Assembly (NCBI GenBank): GCA_027704905.1
Contig: CM051005.1
Location: 20,831,831 to 20,895,830, forward strand
Source: Muraenolepis orangiensis
Lineage: Eukaryota > Chordata > Actinopteri > Gadiformes > Muraenolepididae
DNA length: 64,000 bases
Reading direction: 5' to 3'
Shown: in pieces, positions 1 to 13,400 of the stretch
How the letters are laid out: each line of letters opens with the position of its first letter
Numbering within the stretch: the stretch's first letter is position 1
Notes under the pieces: model-generated
What the model was told of the DNA's origin: nothing
The model's database searches: none
Seen by the model: the letters and a program-made list of their open reading frames with translations, nothing else
Program-made: the position numbers and the translations under genes

Positions 1-225
1 AACATACATACACAATACATACACACGCAACGGACAAGGCATCAGCACATCAGGGCCATAAAAAGCGCAGGAAAAAAAAAAAGCCCTTCTCAAATGTCGT
101 ATATATAGTGTATTCGGGGAGCCCATTGCTGGGGGTGTGGCACCAACACGGCATGTCATTAACATTACACTTACATACTTTGCTGGACTTTTTTTGTTTA
201 TTTTATTGATTATTTTATGGTGTTG

Positions 226-326
226 TTTTTGAGATTTATACTGCGGGAGGGAACGGGGAGTAAGCGTTCCTATGTACTTGTTACAAATGGCCAATAACAA
301 TCTTGTATCTTGTATCTTGTATCTTG
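226..326 (+). repeat. Interspersed repeat family with CTTGTAT tail (first of about seven copies)
   Basis: The stretch GAGTAAGCGTTCCTATGTAC, ACAAATGGCCAATAACAATC and a repeated TATCTTG tail is an interspersed family. Other plus copies: 28556-28642, 34006-34094, 50066-50152. Minus copies: 5613-5685, 16036-16110, 28176-28222. The microsatellite tail suggests a LINE-mobilised element. I do not know its name. Confidence 0.6.
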
Positions 327-415
327 TATACATGTATACATTCAGCCGCCCTTCCCTCCCCCCACTGACACCACTCACACCGGGCTCTTTGCTCCCCCCC
401 CCCCCCCCCCCCTAG

Positions 416-688
416 ATCACAGTCCCGATGATGTTCAACGGCTCCAGCCACGTGGAGCTCCGGCCGCCCAGCGACCTGGAAGACCTCAAGGCCTACACAG
501 AGCTGTCCCTGTCCCTGCAGAGGCCTGAGAGCCGGGGAGACGGTCTTCGCAGGCGGCGACAGGTCGACAACAACATGTTTGTGATGTACCTGGGCAGCAA
601 TGACGTGAGTGGGGAGCTGGCCGACAGGACGTTGCATTGTGTGTCATCTATCTATCTATCTATATATATACAGTATATATATATACAG

Positions 689-720
<32 letters not shown>

Positions 721-2081
721 ATATATATATATATATAATACAGTATATATATACAGCATATATAATATATATATATATACAGTATACTGTATATATATAT
801 GGGGATGGAGGTGTTGAACCCTACACTGTTGTCTCGTCCCCCCCGCTAGTCCTCCAAGGACTACATAGGCATGGCGGTGAGAGGGAAGAAACTCTACTGT
901 GTCTACAAGCTCAACGGGGTCGAGTACGAGATCGAGTCAGGAACCGTCACCCGGTCCGCTTCAGAGCCGGCCATGTTTGACAAAGTGAACCTCCACAGGT
1001 AAGCTCCTTGAAATCCTACGAATCCTTGATACCGTAGTGCAATACATACAAGCGAGGGGGTGAGGTCATCAGGGGGATCTGGTCCACAGTTCCTGGTTTG
1101 TTATAATCGTTGGCTAGCTAACACGTGTTTGGTTCCTGATCTTTTAAGGGTTTACCAAGACGCAGAGGTGACCTACACCCCGTCCTTCACTTCCAACGAC
1201 CCCGAGCCGACCAAGGTGTACACCAAGCAGGGGGATAAGTTGCAGAACCTGCTGGACCTGAGTCCCAGCGACGTGGTCTTCTACGTGGGGGGCTACCCGG
1301 AAGACTTCACTGTAAGCTTCGAGGGTTCCCGCGGGGTTTTCCAGATTCCGATTTCCGATTTCTGATTGAGTGTATTGGTCACATGTACATTAAGGTACAG
1401 TGTACAATGGACAGTGACATGTTATAAGCAACTCCGAAGAGGTGAAAATTGACCAGAAATGACAAATTTACTAAAGTACAAAAGGAATACACACATGTAC
1501 ATATTAACATGATTGCAGACTATATGAATCTGTGATTCTGACACTATAAACGGTAAAGTATGAGTGGAGTGCAGGTAGTCCATTTGTTGTTGTGGGTTGT
1601 TGTGGAAGGAGGGGGGGGGTGATCTTGTGGGTGGTGGGGGGGGGGAGGTTGATCTTGTGGGTGGTGGGGGGGGGGGGGGGAGGTTGATCTTGTGGGTGGT
1701 GGTGGGGGGAGGAGATGAGAGGAGGGAGGTTGATCTTGGGGGGGGAGTGGGGTTGGGGGTTGCTCTTGTTAAGGTGTGGGGGGGGGGGGTGTAGTCCGGT
1801 TGCACTCCAACACAGAACATGCAGTTCCGGGCTAGGGGGCCCGGTCAAATGTTTGCAGGCTGGAAGAAACGGTTTTGGTTGAAGTCTATAACCAAAAAGG
1901 CAGCGCAGCAGCACTGACTGTGACATCTCTTTTCCATGTTTTTTGGCCCCCAGCCCCCAGCCTCCCTCAACTACCCCAAATACAAGGGGTGCATCGAGTT
2001 CTCCACCTTCAACGACCGGCTCCTCAGCCTCTACAACTTCCAGAAGGCCGTCCACGTCAACCCGCAGACCCCGTGCAAGAG
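416..2081 (+). CDS. lama3: lama3 LG1 domain exons (4 exons)
   Basis: Four exons (416-604, 850-998, 1149-1311, 1954-2081) code for LG1, residues 1 to about 209 of the visible chain. Seen: the opening strand ITVPMMFNGSSHVEL, the core MFVMYLGSND joined to SSKDYIGMAV, FYVGGYPEDF, and the closing disulfide cysteines GCIEF and PCKR. Just before the core is SRGDGLRRRRQVDNN (RGD at residues 40-42, RRRR at 45-48), where human LAMA3, as I recall it, has neither motif. LG1-LG3 together form the integrin-binding head of laminin. Confidence 0.93.
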
Positions 2082-5000
2082 GTCATTATTATTTTCTTAG
2101 TAATCCCTATTAATGTCCATATTCAAGGGCAAGTTAAATTTAGAATTCAGATTCAGATTTGGTTTCAGATGTGTTCAGATGTATATGAGGTGCAGTGTAC
2201 AATATACAGTGACATGTTATATCACCAGCTCTGAAGATGAAAAGATGAAAAAAAATACAACATTTACAGAAATGCAAAAAGAAAATACCAAATATATGAC
2301 AATAAACAAATTGTACATACATTTCATGACATATACATACATGCATTAGTACATTTACACTCTTGAACCACTTTGAAATACTATTGTCTAGGTACTGAAG
2401 CATGAAGATCCCCGTGGAGGGAGTGGGTGTTGTGATGATTTGTCGGACAATGCTTTGAACACTATGAGGAGCTCACGAGTCATGCTTTTTTCAGCTTGGA
2501 GGGCGGCCATGTTTTGGTCATTGTTGTTGTGGTTGTTGTTGTTGCTGATACAAGGGTTCTCACTGGAATGTGTATGTGCCCTCTCTCTCTCTAGGTACAT
2601 CCCACCCACGGCCTTTGACTACTTTGAAGGCACAGGCTATGCTAAGCTGACCATGGGCAACCACCGCACCATAATAATGAGTCAGAGCATGAAATCTCAC
2701 TCTGACAATGGCATGCTGCTGTACTTCGGAAACCAGGTAGGGCTTCCTCGACACGCCACGTCCTCCGTCGGGTCGGATAGAGTCACGCGACACAAAGAGT
2801 CCTCACACAAATGGATGTTCTGGTCGTCTTACGAATGTGTTTTTGTGTTTTTGTGTCCTGCGTCTGTCTATAGGATAAATATTACAGCTTGGCGGTCGAG
2901 AGGGGCTATCTCGTCATAGATAGTAACCTGTTTCGTGCTCCGGTCAGAAATGATAAGCTGAAGGTCTTCCCTCTGGTGAGTGATCTCAGCCGGTCTCTCC
3001 GCGGGAGAGAGGCTACTTTTGGTCTGCAGTCAAAAGCCTGACTTTGAGATATGACTAGCTTGTGGATGACCCAAAAGCTTCGCAACTCAACTCCACGGTG
3101 TAACAAAATGGGCAAAAATGTCATAAAAACGTTTTGTCTGCTTCTTCTTTCCGCCCCCCAGACAAAATTGACAGAAATCCTGGTGATCATCCAAAAAAAT
3201 TCCACCGGACAGACAAACGTCATAGTACGCGTGGCAGCTGATGAGGTGGTCAAAGCGCACATTAACTACACTCCGGGAGACTTCGACTTCTACTACATCG
3301 GTGGTGCGCCTCAGGAAATGAGGGAAAGGTATGAGGCTTTGATTCTTAAAAGTCTTAAAAGACGTTTAAAAACTTTTAAAAGTCTTAAAAGTTGATTCGA
3401 TCATATTCAAGATGATTTTTTTTTTTATGATGGAGGATTCAGTCTCTAGCCCAACCTCCTCCTTTGATACGAAGCACCTTGGTGGGCACCCAAAAAAAGT
3501 GAGTCTTATTTAACTAGCGAATCTTCCTAAATTCAATCCCCTTCTTTCTGCTTACAGGAATAACATCACCTCACCTGCTATCAAGGCGTGCGTCCGAAAC
3601 GTGAAGCTGAACAGCAAGTTTAAGACCTTCGATGAGGTGGTTGGCGTCAGCCATGGCTGTCCCTCAGATGTATTGGTGAGTGTAGTTGGTCTTGCTACCT
3701 TGCTTCTACCTAACATGTCAAATGAACCCTCCTCTCCTAATACCTAACATGGTATCACCCTGTTGAATATAGCCCCCCCCCCTTTCTACCTAACATGGTA
3801 TCACCCTGTCAAATGTACCCCCCCCCCCCTCCTAATACCTAACATGGTATCACCCTGTCGAATATAGCCCCTTCTACCTAACATGGTATCACCCTGTCAA
3901 ATGTACCCCCCCTCCTAATACCTAACATGGTATCACCCTGTCGAATGTAGCCCCCCCCCCTTCTACCTAACATGGTATCACCCTGTCACCCTGTCCAATG
4001 CCCCCCCCCCCCCATTCTACCTAACATGGTATCACCCTGTCACCCTGTCCAATGCCCCCCCCCCCCCATTCTACCTAACATGGTATCACCCTGTCCAATG
4101 TAGTTTCCCCTTCTACCTAACATGGTATTACCCTGTCCAATGTAATTCCCCCTTCTACCTAACATGGTATCACCCTGTCCAATGTAGTTCCCCCTTCTAC
4201 TTAACATGGTATCACCCTGTCCAATGCCCCCCCCCCCTTCTACCTAACATGGTATAATCCTGTCTAATTCAACCTGCCAAATCCCCCCTCCCCCCCTCCT
4301 CCCCTTCAACCTTACCTGGTGTCACTCATGTATTAAAGCATGCTTGTATTGTCTTGGGTCCTCTTGCAGGCTCTTCGTAAAGCAGAGTTCAACTTGGGGA
4401 GCTCCCTGACCAGCCTGGACTTCAGCCTAGACAACCAAGTCAGCGTGTCCCTTGGCTTCAAGTCCACCCAGGACCAGGGGCTCCTGCTGCAGAACAGCCA
4501 GGCGGTGAGTCCTCAGTCCTCCATAGAGCCGCGGGGAGAGCCTTGGCTGTGAGATAATGATGAGGGATGGGGAGGAGGGGGGAACAAGGAGAAAGGTGTT
4601 GTGTTTCATGTAATTGTTGTTCCACTAATATATATATATATATATATTCGAAATATATAAATAAAAAATTCCCTTAAGGTTAGATTCGATTAGATTACGT
4701 TCAAATTGATTGTCATTGCACAACAACACAAGTACAGTACAGTGAACATAATTTGGCATCTATCTAATCAGAGTACCAATGTTGCAGTAAAGTGAGGTTA
4801 CTTATGGTTACTTATCCCTATGCTTTCATGTCGTCTGCGCTTTCAGGTCACCGGGATCAAACTGGAGCTGGTGGACGGCTATGTCGTTCTGAAATTCGGC
4901 GCCATGATGTGGAAATCGACCAAACAATACAAGGACGGCCAATGGCATTACTTGACAGTCACCAAATCTGGACAGAAGTAAATATACCCGGTTGACTGGA

Positions 5001-7061
5001 TGGATGGATGGATGGATTGATTGATTGATTGACAGTACTTACATTTACATGGGGAGACATTTAGCTTTTTTTGAAAGATCATGATTACACAGGGAATCAT
5101 TACTTGTTGCTGCTGCATCAAAGGCTACCATCCCCATTCCTCTAGGCGGCAGTATAGCTCAGGAGGTAGAGCGGTCGCCTCACAACCTTGACAAAAGGTT
5201 GTTGGTTCGATCCCCCGGCTCCTCCTGGCAAACACTGTCGTTGTGTCCTTGATCAAGTAACCCTAACTGTTCCTGAGGTGCTGGCTGTCTCCTTGTCTAT
5301 GACTGACTCCTCCGTCGGTGGTTGAATGTGAGGCATGGATTTGGATAAAAGCGCTATATAAAAGCGTCCATTACCTCCCTAGGATCGATTTCCTTATCGA
5401 CGATGAGCCTTGCGGCCCGGGGACCAGCTCCGAGGCCTACCGGCCCGGCGCTGACACCATGCTGTCCCTGGCGAAGGACACCTTCAAGGGCTGCTTGTCA
5501 AATGTCTACCTGAGAAGGTAAGCACTGCCCACTGCTAGGTAGTAACTGTCTTCTATCCACCCTATATCGGTCACTTTATATCTCGATCGCAATGTTGATA
5601 TCGCAATTTAGCATGTTGATTCAAGATGTCAAGATGTTTTTAATTTGCCATGTGCAATGGAATGCTTCACTCCCGCATTCTGGATTTAAACAACAATACT
5701 GTGCTTTACTAAGCTATGCTAATAGTATTCTATACAATACTATACTATAAACCACACTATATACTATCTACTATAAACTATACTATATACTATCTACTAT
5801 AAACCACACTCTATACTATCTACTATAAACCACACTATATACTATATATCTACTATAAACCACACTATATACTATCTACTATAAACTATACTGTATACTA
5901 TAAACAGCGCTATACTTATATAAAGTATATATTATACAATACATATTCAATAAAAATAACAATAAAGTTGTTTTCTGGTAATTCAAAAAATGTATAAATA
6001 GTCTATGAAATATATCTATTTTCATGGGATAAAAAAGTATGAGAAAGTATTTTCTCATTTAAGGAAGAACTCGTGTGCAATATTGACATAACTTAAAGTG
6101 CGGCCGCTCGATTTTCGACATTGGCGATCTAAGCGGTATATATATTAAACATTTAGATATAGTTTTGATATATAGGTCAGTTATATGGCGCTGCTGTCCC
6201 TAACTATAGGGCTCATGTAGCACATGCCCCCCCTCATTCTGTTCTCCTATAGTCCTAGAGTGTCGGTACCCCTCATGACGCTCTGCACACACTCATGGCC
6301 GGTTCTTTCTTCCGCAGGCCGAGCCATCTGTTCCGCATGGAGGACCTGAGCAACTTCACGTCCTCTGGGAACGTACTGCTGGACATGTGTTCGTCCGACA
6401 AAGCGCCACACATGATCCTGGACGCGTCCCCCAAGAAGGTCAGGATGGCCCCCTGGGGGGTTATGGGTTAAGCGGGTTGATTTTTTTTGCTTCCCGATTT
6501 CCCCGATTTTTCAGCCCTATCTCCGAAAGCCACAGGGCCTCACGTTGAAAATGAACGGCGGTGTTTATGATCATAAGTGGATGAATCAAAGTGTTAACCC
6601 ATGGGGAATGTCTTACACCCACATTAGTGTCTCGTCTGAAAAACGACTTGGAAGATTTTGTGTTTAAGGGGAAAGCAGATCAATGGACTCACAGTTAGGT
6701 CATGTGTATACCGCACTGCAGCACCATAATACTGCAATTGTTTCCATTCGCACTTTCAACCACACACCTATACCAGCTCCCTGATCCTAACCCTAACCCA
6801 CCCTGCGTTGACCAGCACGTTTGACTTGTTATTTAAGCCTAATATCCTAATTGGTGCTTGTTGTTTAAAACCTGCTTTGCTGCTTTGTTTCCAGATATGA
6901 AGAAGCAGAAGGATGCCCTAAGACCTGCTGATATTGAGAGAATATATATATATATATATAAAGTTGTTACTAAACGTTTAAACGTTAACAAAAACATTTC
7001 CATTTCAAGATCAACTGATATGTACCATAACCATTTTTGAATGTATGTCTGTCTTTTTTTA

Positions 7062-7142
<81 letters not shown>

Positions 7143-7414
7143 ATGAAATAACTAGAAAACAAGACTCTTGAAATCCATTCATGTCTGTTCTCTTTCTTCA
7201 TCTCACACAATAATACAATAATAATTTTCTCACTAACCATTCACAAGGCACTCACTGGCACTCAATCACAAAGGGTCACACTATACACTTTTAAGATGCT
7301 AACACTGGAGTGAATCAAGCATAACCAATCATCCTCACCCTACAACATAAGTGACTCTTCAATACATGCCCCACACAGCCTTACATCTAGGTGGTGGTGG
7401 ATGGTGTGTTTGTT

Positions 7415-7450
<36 letters not shown>

Positions 7451-10400
7451 TGTCTAAGAAGCAGAACCATTAAATCCTGCGCTTGATCACATGACTAATT
7501 ATGTTTTGTCTCAGTTACTTCCACTAATAACCATAATACTCGTCATTTGAATAGCCGGTGTACATTATGGTCTTCAATTAACGATGGTGTAGCTGCCCCC
7601 AGTGTTACACTGGAAGAATCCAGCCCATTGTGGCCCATACGTTTATATATATATATATATATATATATACCTATATATTCTGAGATGTGAGACAGTATTG
7701 TGTCTCACACTTCAGTATTTCTATCCTGTGTTCACAAGCATTAACAGCTCCATAAAAACACACCCTAATCCCCTTTAATGATATAAACAAATGACTTCAC
7801 TTCACAAGTGTGAGACAGTATACTGTCTCACACTTTTGTATGTCTGTCCTGTGTTCACAAGCATTAACAGCTCCATAAACCCTACTATCTTAATCCCCAT
7901 TGATCATTTCAGCAAATGACTTCACTTCACAATGATTTTAATCACCATATAAAGAGTCAATCACATTGAGAAAGGCTCACTGTTCAAAATGTGCCACATA
8001 ACTGGCAGCATTTAAAATGCCAAACCATCTTTTAATCCAAATCAACGTAAACCATTTGAAATTCAAATTGATATTGAATTACACAACACGATTTTGGTAA
8101 ACAGCCTACACAATATATCGGAGTACATTATTTGTATTATATATATTTTAAAATAGTTACGTTTATTACTTCCTATTTTATTACTACCATATTAAACCAT
8201 TTAATGTGTCATATGTTCATTAATGTATTCACAAGGATTCACTGAGTTCAATAACTAATTATTGAACTAAATGCCGCTAATAAACACATGAAGTTTTCTT
8301 ACCGGTTCAATAACCAATTGAAACATACATTCCTCATAAATAGTTAATAAACTCACAGCGATTTGCTACTGATGCAGAAATCAATTTTCCATGCAGAAAT
8401 CAATGTCTTTAAAGATCTTCTCGAGAGCTGTCATTGGCTCCAGTTCTTTAAAAAGACGATGTTATCTTAAAATCACAAAGGTTTTTATGATGCCATCAAG
8501 TGGGACTCCTTATTCTCAGGTTACAGTCATATAAAGACTTATCACCGTCTGTAGACAATAGAAAAGGGTTACTGTAAAAATGTCAAAAGGTACAATAGTC
8601 ATTTAGTAACTGTACAGCAGAAACCTGTTTGCTATGTTTATAGCTAACACAGAGGTCACAATCTAAAATCACCCTCAAACCATTGCATTCATCTGGCCTG
8701 AATCTCGATGCAAGACACCAGGGTGCATGTTTTCCGAATGCACCCTTTCTGCAGAGAATATTTTATTTTCTCCTTCCTATAATTGTCCGTCAGAGAAGCA
8801 TCACACTTTGAATCCCTCGACCACGTCATTCGCAAAGTTCTAAGGCGCCGGGTCGCCCACGACGGTCGACTCTACGACTCTGACACTGGCACACGGTGTT
8901 GACACTCGGCCTTGTCTTTGTTTTATGTCTGCCCCCCCCCCCGCCCCCCGTCTGCTGTGTCAGGACGCCGTGCAGACGTTGGCCAATGAGTCGCTGGTGT
9001 CGGAGTGTACCCGGCCTGCCTCGCTCCAGCACGCCTACCGCATGGGGGCTGCCGTCAGCAGCCTGAGCTACAGTCTGCCTCCACAGGCCCTGCTGCACAA
9101 GTACGCACTGCTGCCTACTGCAACACTAACTACTAACCCCCTACTCTACTCAATTCACTTCTACACTAACTATTACACCACTACTACTACACTAACTACT
9201 TCATGAACTACTACACTAACTATTACACCACTACTACTACACTAACTACTACACCCACTACTAAATTAACTACTACACTAACTATTACACCACTACTACT
9301 ACACTAACTATTACACCACTACTACTACACTAACTACTACACCCACTACTAAACTAACTACTACACTAACTATGACACCGCTTCTACTACACTCACTACA
9401 ACATGAACTACTACACTAAGTACTACACTACTACAACTACTACTACATGAATTGCTACACTAAGTACTACTATAACTACTACGCTGTTACACTACTACTT
9501 CTACTACTACTTCACTAACTACTACATGAACTACTACACTACTACTACTTCTACTTCACTAACTACTACATTAACTACAACACTAACTACTACATGAACT
9601 ACTACACTATTTACACTACTACTATTACTACACTAACTACTACACTACTATACTATTGCTACACTAACTACTACACTACTATACTATTGCTACACTAACT
9701 ACTACACTACTATACTATTACTACACTAACTACTACACTACTATACTATTGCTACACTAACTACTACACTACTATACTATTGCTACACTAACTACTACAC
9801 TACTATACTATTGCTACACTAACTACTACACTACTATACTATTACTACACTAACTACTACACTACTATACTATTGCTACACTAACTACTACACTACTATA
9901 CTATTGCTACACTAACTACTACACTACTATACTATTACTACACTAACTACTACACTACTATACTATTGCTACACTAACTACTACACTACTATACTATTAC
10001 TACACTAACTACTACACTACTATACTATTGCTACACTAACTACTACACTACTATACTATTACTACACTAACTACTACACTACTATACTATTACTACACTA
10101 CTACACTAATACTACACTAACTATTACACTACTACTTCTACTACTATTACACTAACTACCTCATGAACCCTACATTAACTACTACACTACTACTACTACT
10201 TCACTAACTACTACACTACTACTACTACTTCACTAACATGTGGGCTACATTAACTACTACACTAACTACTACACTAACTACTACATGAACTTCTACTATA
10301 CTACTTATACTGCTACACTAACTACCTCATGAACCACTGCATTAACTACTACACTACTACTACTACTTCACTAACTACTACACTACTACTACTACTTCAC

Positions 10401-13400
10401 TAACCTGTGGGCTACATTAACTACGACACTAACTACTACACTAACTACTACATGAACTACTACACTAACTACTTCACTACTACTACTACTACTACACTAA
10501 CTACTACACTACTATACTATTGCTACTATTGACTACACTAACTACTACACTACTATACTATTGCTACACTAACTACTACACTACTATACTATTACTACAC
10601 TAACTGCTACACTACTATACTATTACTACACTCACTACTATACTATACTATTACCACACTAACTATTACATGAACTAAGTTTAACACCTCATATGATCAC
10701 CCCCCTCCCCCCCTTCCACAGGCCCCACTTCTCTCTAGACGTCCGGACCCGGTCTCCAGAAGGCCTGCTGTTCTTCGCTTCGACCATAAGGGGGAACTCT
10801 CACATGGCCATCTACATGTCCAAGGGCAGGATCCGATTCTCTGTGGGCAAACACAAAGAGATCTTCAACCGGGAGAAATACAATGACGGGAAGTGGCACT
10901 CGGTGAGCGACGCACGCCCAAAGTGTTTTATGTGGGGTTTCCGAAGATCATATCGATCCTGCAGCTGCATTAGCCTTGAGTCTGAGTCTCTGAGACTAAA
11001 CACTTTGTTTGCTCACACGCAGGTCATATTCAGCTTGGAGAAGAAGAGGTTCCGATTGGTTGTGGATGGAATCAGGGCTCAGGATGGCCAGCTGACCAAT
11101 GACGAGGTGGCGTCGCTGGAGTTGCTGTCACCTCTCTACTTAGGAAGTGCCCCTGAATCCCTTCACCAGTATTTAAAGGTAAAAGACACTAGTCGTCACC
11201 TCCTGCATTGCTGTGTACTATCACTGGGTAGAATTGGTATGTGGACGTGCGTATAAACGAGGAGACGGTAGACAAGTTGTCGAGTCGAAACGTTTACTTC
11301 CCAACACGAACAGTAATACAGCGGGCCAGTAGTGAAGCTTGCAACACGTTTTGGCAGGCGAACGTATCAGAACCGGTACATTCAAAACTACCGCTCACTC
11401 TGAACATTACCCAGAAAGCTCCTGGGTTGAACTGTCTTCAAGGAGCCGTACCTCCTCTCACAGTGTCCAGTGAATATCTGTGTCCCAAGTGGGTCACCAC
11501 ACAGGCCCCCCCCCCCCCAGAATTCACTAGAACTGGAAAAACAAACCAAACAGCCAAACAATCAAAAGTGAAAGGGTCCACACGGCGGGGTGCGGACCGG
11601 GCATCCAAAACGGCTGCGCTTCACCTGTGAAGGGGCCGGGATGGGGGACAGGGCCCGTCCAACAGAGGTTAGTGCAGGACTCGGGGTGCGCTCAGGGGGC
11701 CGGGGCCCGGCAGGGGGGCAACCACGGGGCACGGCCAGCTCAACCCGCCTGTCCAGGTCCAAATGGGCAGGTTTGAGACGGTCCGGCGAGACCCGCTCAG
11801 GCTTCCCCCCCCTTGTCGGCCCTGCCTCCGGTACGCGAAAGGGGCCGTCGTAGGGAGGCTACAAGGGAGTACAATGGCCATCGTGGCGAATGAAGACATA
11901 GGTGGCCAACTGAAGATCCTTGGGGACGTAGGACGGGGTTTGAGAAGTAGGGATAGGAGCAAATTCGCCAGCGCTGTCCCGGTGCACTGACGGTGCAGAT
12001 GTGAGGCAGCAGACCAGGGAGCCACGGCAACCGGGAGAAACTCACCCGGGACCTGCAGCGGATGGCCGTAAACTCACACCGCAGACGAGGACTGGAGGTC
12101 TTCCTTGGGGGCAGAACGGAGGCCGAGCATGACCCATGGGAGTCAGTTGACCCAGCCGCCGTCCGCGAGGCTGGCCCGCAGAGCAGCTTTTATGGAGCGG
12201 TTTGCAAGTGAAACCGCTTGCAAAGCCCGTTGGCCTGTGGGTTGTATGCCGTGGTGTGGAGTTTCACCCCCAGGCTCTCAGCGACAGCAGTCCAGGGCTT
12301 CGACGTAAACTGGGGGCCCCTGTCAGAGGTGAGGTCCGATGTTGTGCCAAAACGGGCCACCCAGGATCCGACAAACGCTCGAGCCACATCAGCGGATGTG
12401 GTCAACAACAGTGGAACCACCTTTGGCCACCTGGTTGTCCTGTCTACCATGGTGAGGAGGTGAGTGAACCCCTGGGAGAGGGGCAGGGACAGGTCCACAA
12501 GGTCTACGTTCACGTGATTGAAACGCCTCTCGGGTTCGAGAAATGTTCCTTGGAACGCTGGCACGCCACACAGGAGCCAGCCCAGCTCCTGATGTCCTTC
12601 CAAAGGCCGGGCCAGACAAACTTAGCCCCCACTAGCTTAGTGGACGCCTTCACTCCCGGGTGCGAAAGGCTGTGATAGCATCAAAAACACGGTGCCACCA
12701 GCTAGTGGGCGTTGACGTAACACCACATCCTCCAACCGTAGCCCAGTGGCGGCTGCCCTGTAGGCCTGCACTTCCATGTCAGCGGCCTGGCTGGTAGCCA
12801 TGACAGCATAGACGAGGCCTAAATGGTCGGCAGCCACCACCGGTCGAGAGAGGCAGTCGGCGACAAAGTTGTGGTTGCCGGCTACGTGCTGTATGTCTCT
12901 GGTGAACTCTGAGATAGCAGAGAGCTGACGCTGTTGGCGACCAGACCACGGCTCACGCCGGCCATGGCAAACGTTAGTGGCTTGTGGTCCACAAAGGCGG
13001 TGAAGCGTCGGCCTTCCATCAGAGATCTGAAGTGTCGAATAGCGAGGAAGGGACCTAGGAGCTCCCGGTCGAAAGGTGCTATAGTTTTTCTCGTTGTCTT
13101 GTAGCTTTCGGCTGAAAGAAGCGAGTGGCTGCCAGGCACCACTCACCCACTGTTCGCACACCGGCCCCACTGTGTAGACGAAAAAAGCGTCAGTAGAGAG
13201 GGCGATCGGGGCAGTGGGAGACGGGTGAGCCAGTGCAACCTTGGCGTCCTCGAAGGCTATGTCCCTAGCAGGGGACCAGTGACAGTCCACATCGCTGTTC
13301 GGGTTTTTACCCTCCGGGCGTGGTACAGGGCCCACATGAGGTGAGCCGCACAGGGGATGAACCTGTTATGTTATGTTAAAGTTCACCATGCCCAGGAACT

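Noticed and set aside
281..637. Minus-strand 118-codon frame over the first lama3 exon
   Set aside because: It is the complement of a confirmed exon and shows no homology.
5148..5225. tRNA gene
   Set aside because: Box A and box B are present, but stems do not pair well and the sequence continues into a SINE body and tail. The same applies to 16980-17161, 33190-33280, 46430-46565, 48262-48490 and 62395-62555.
9107..10680. Regular array considered as a CRISPR
   Set aside because: Units are contiguous without unique spacers, in a vertebrate intron. This is a minisatellite. The same holds for 3690-4275 and 26636-26830.
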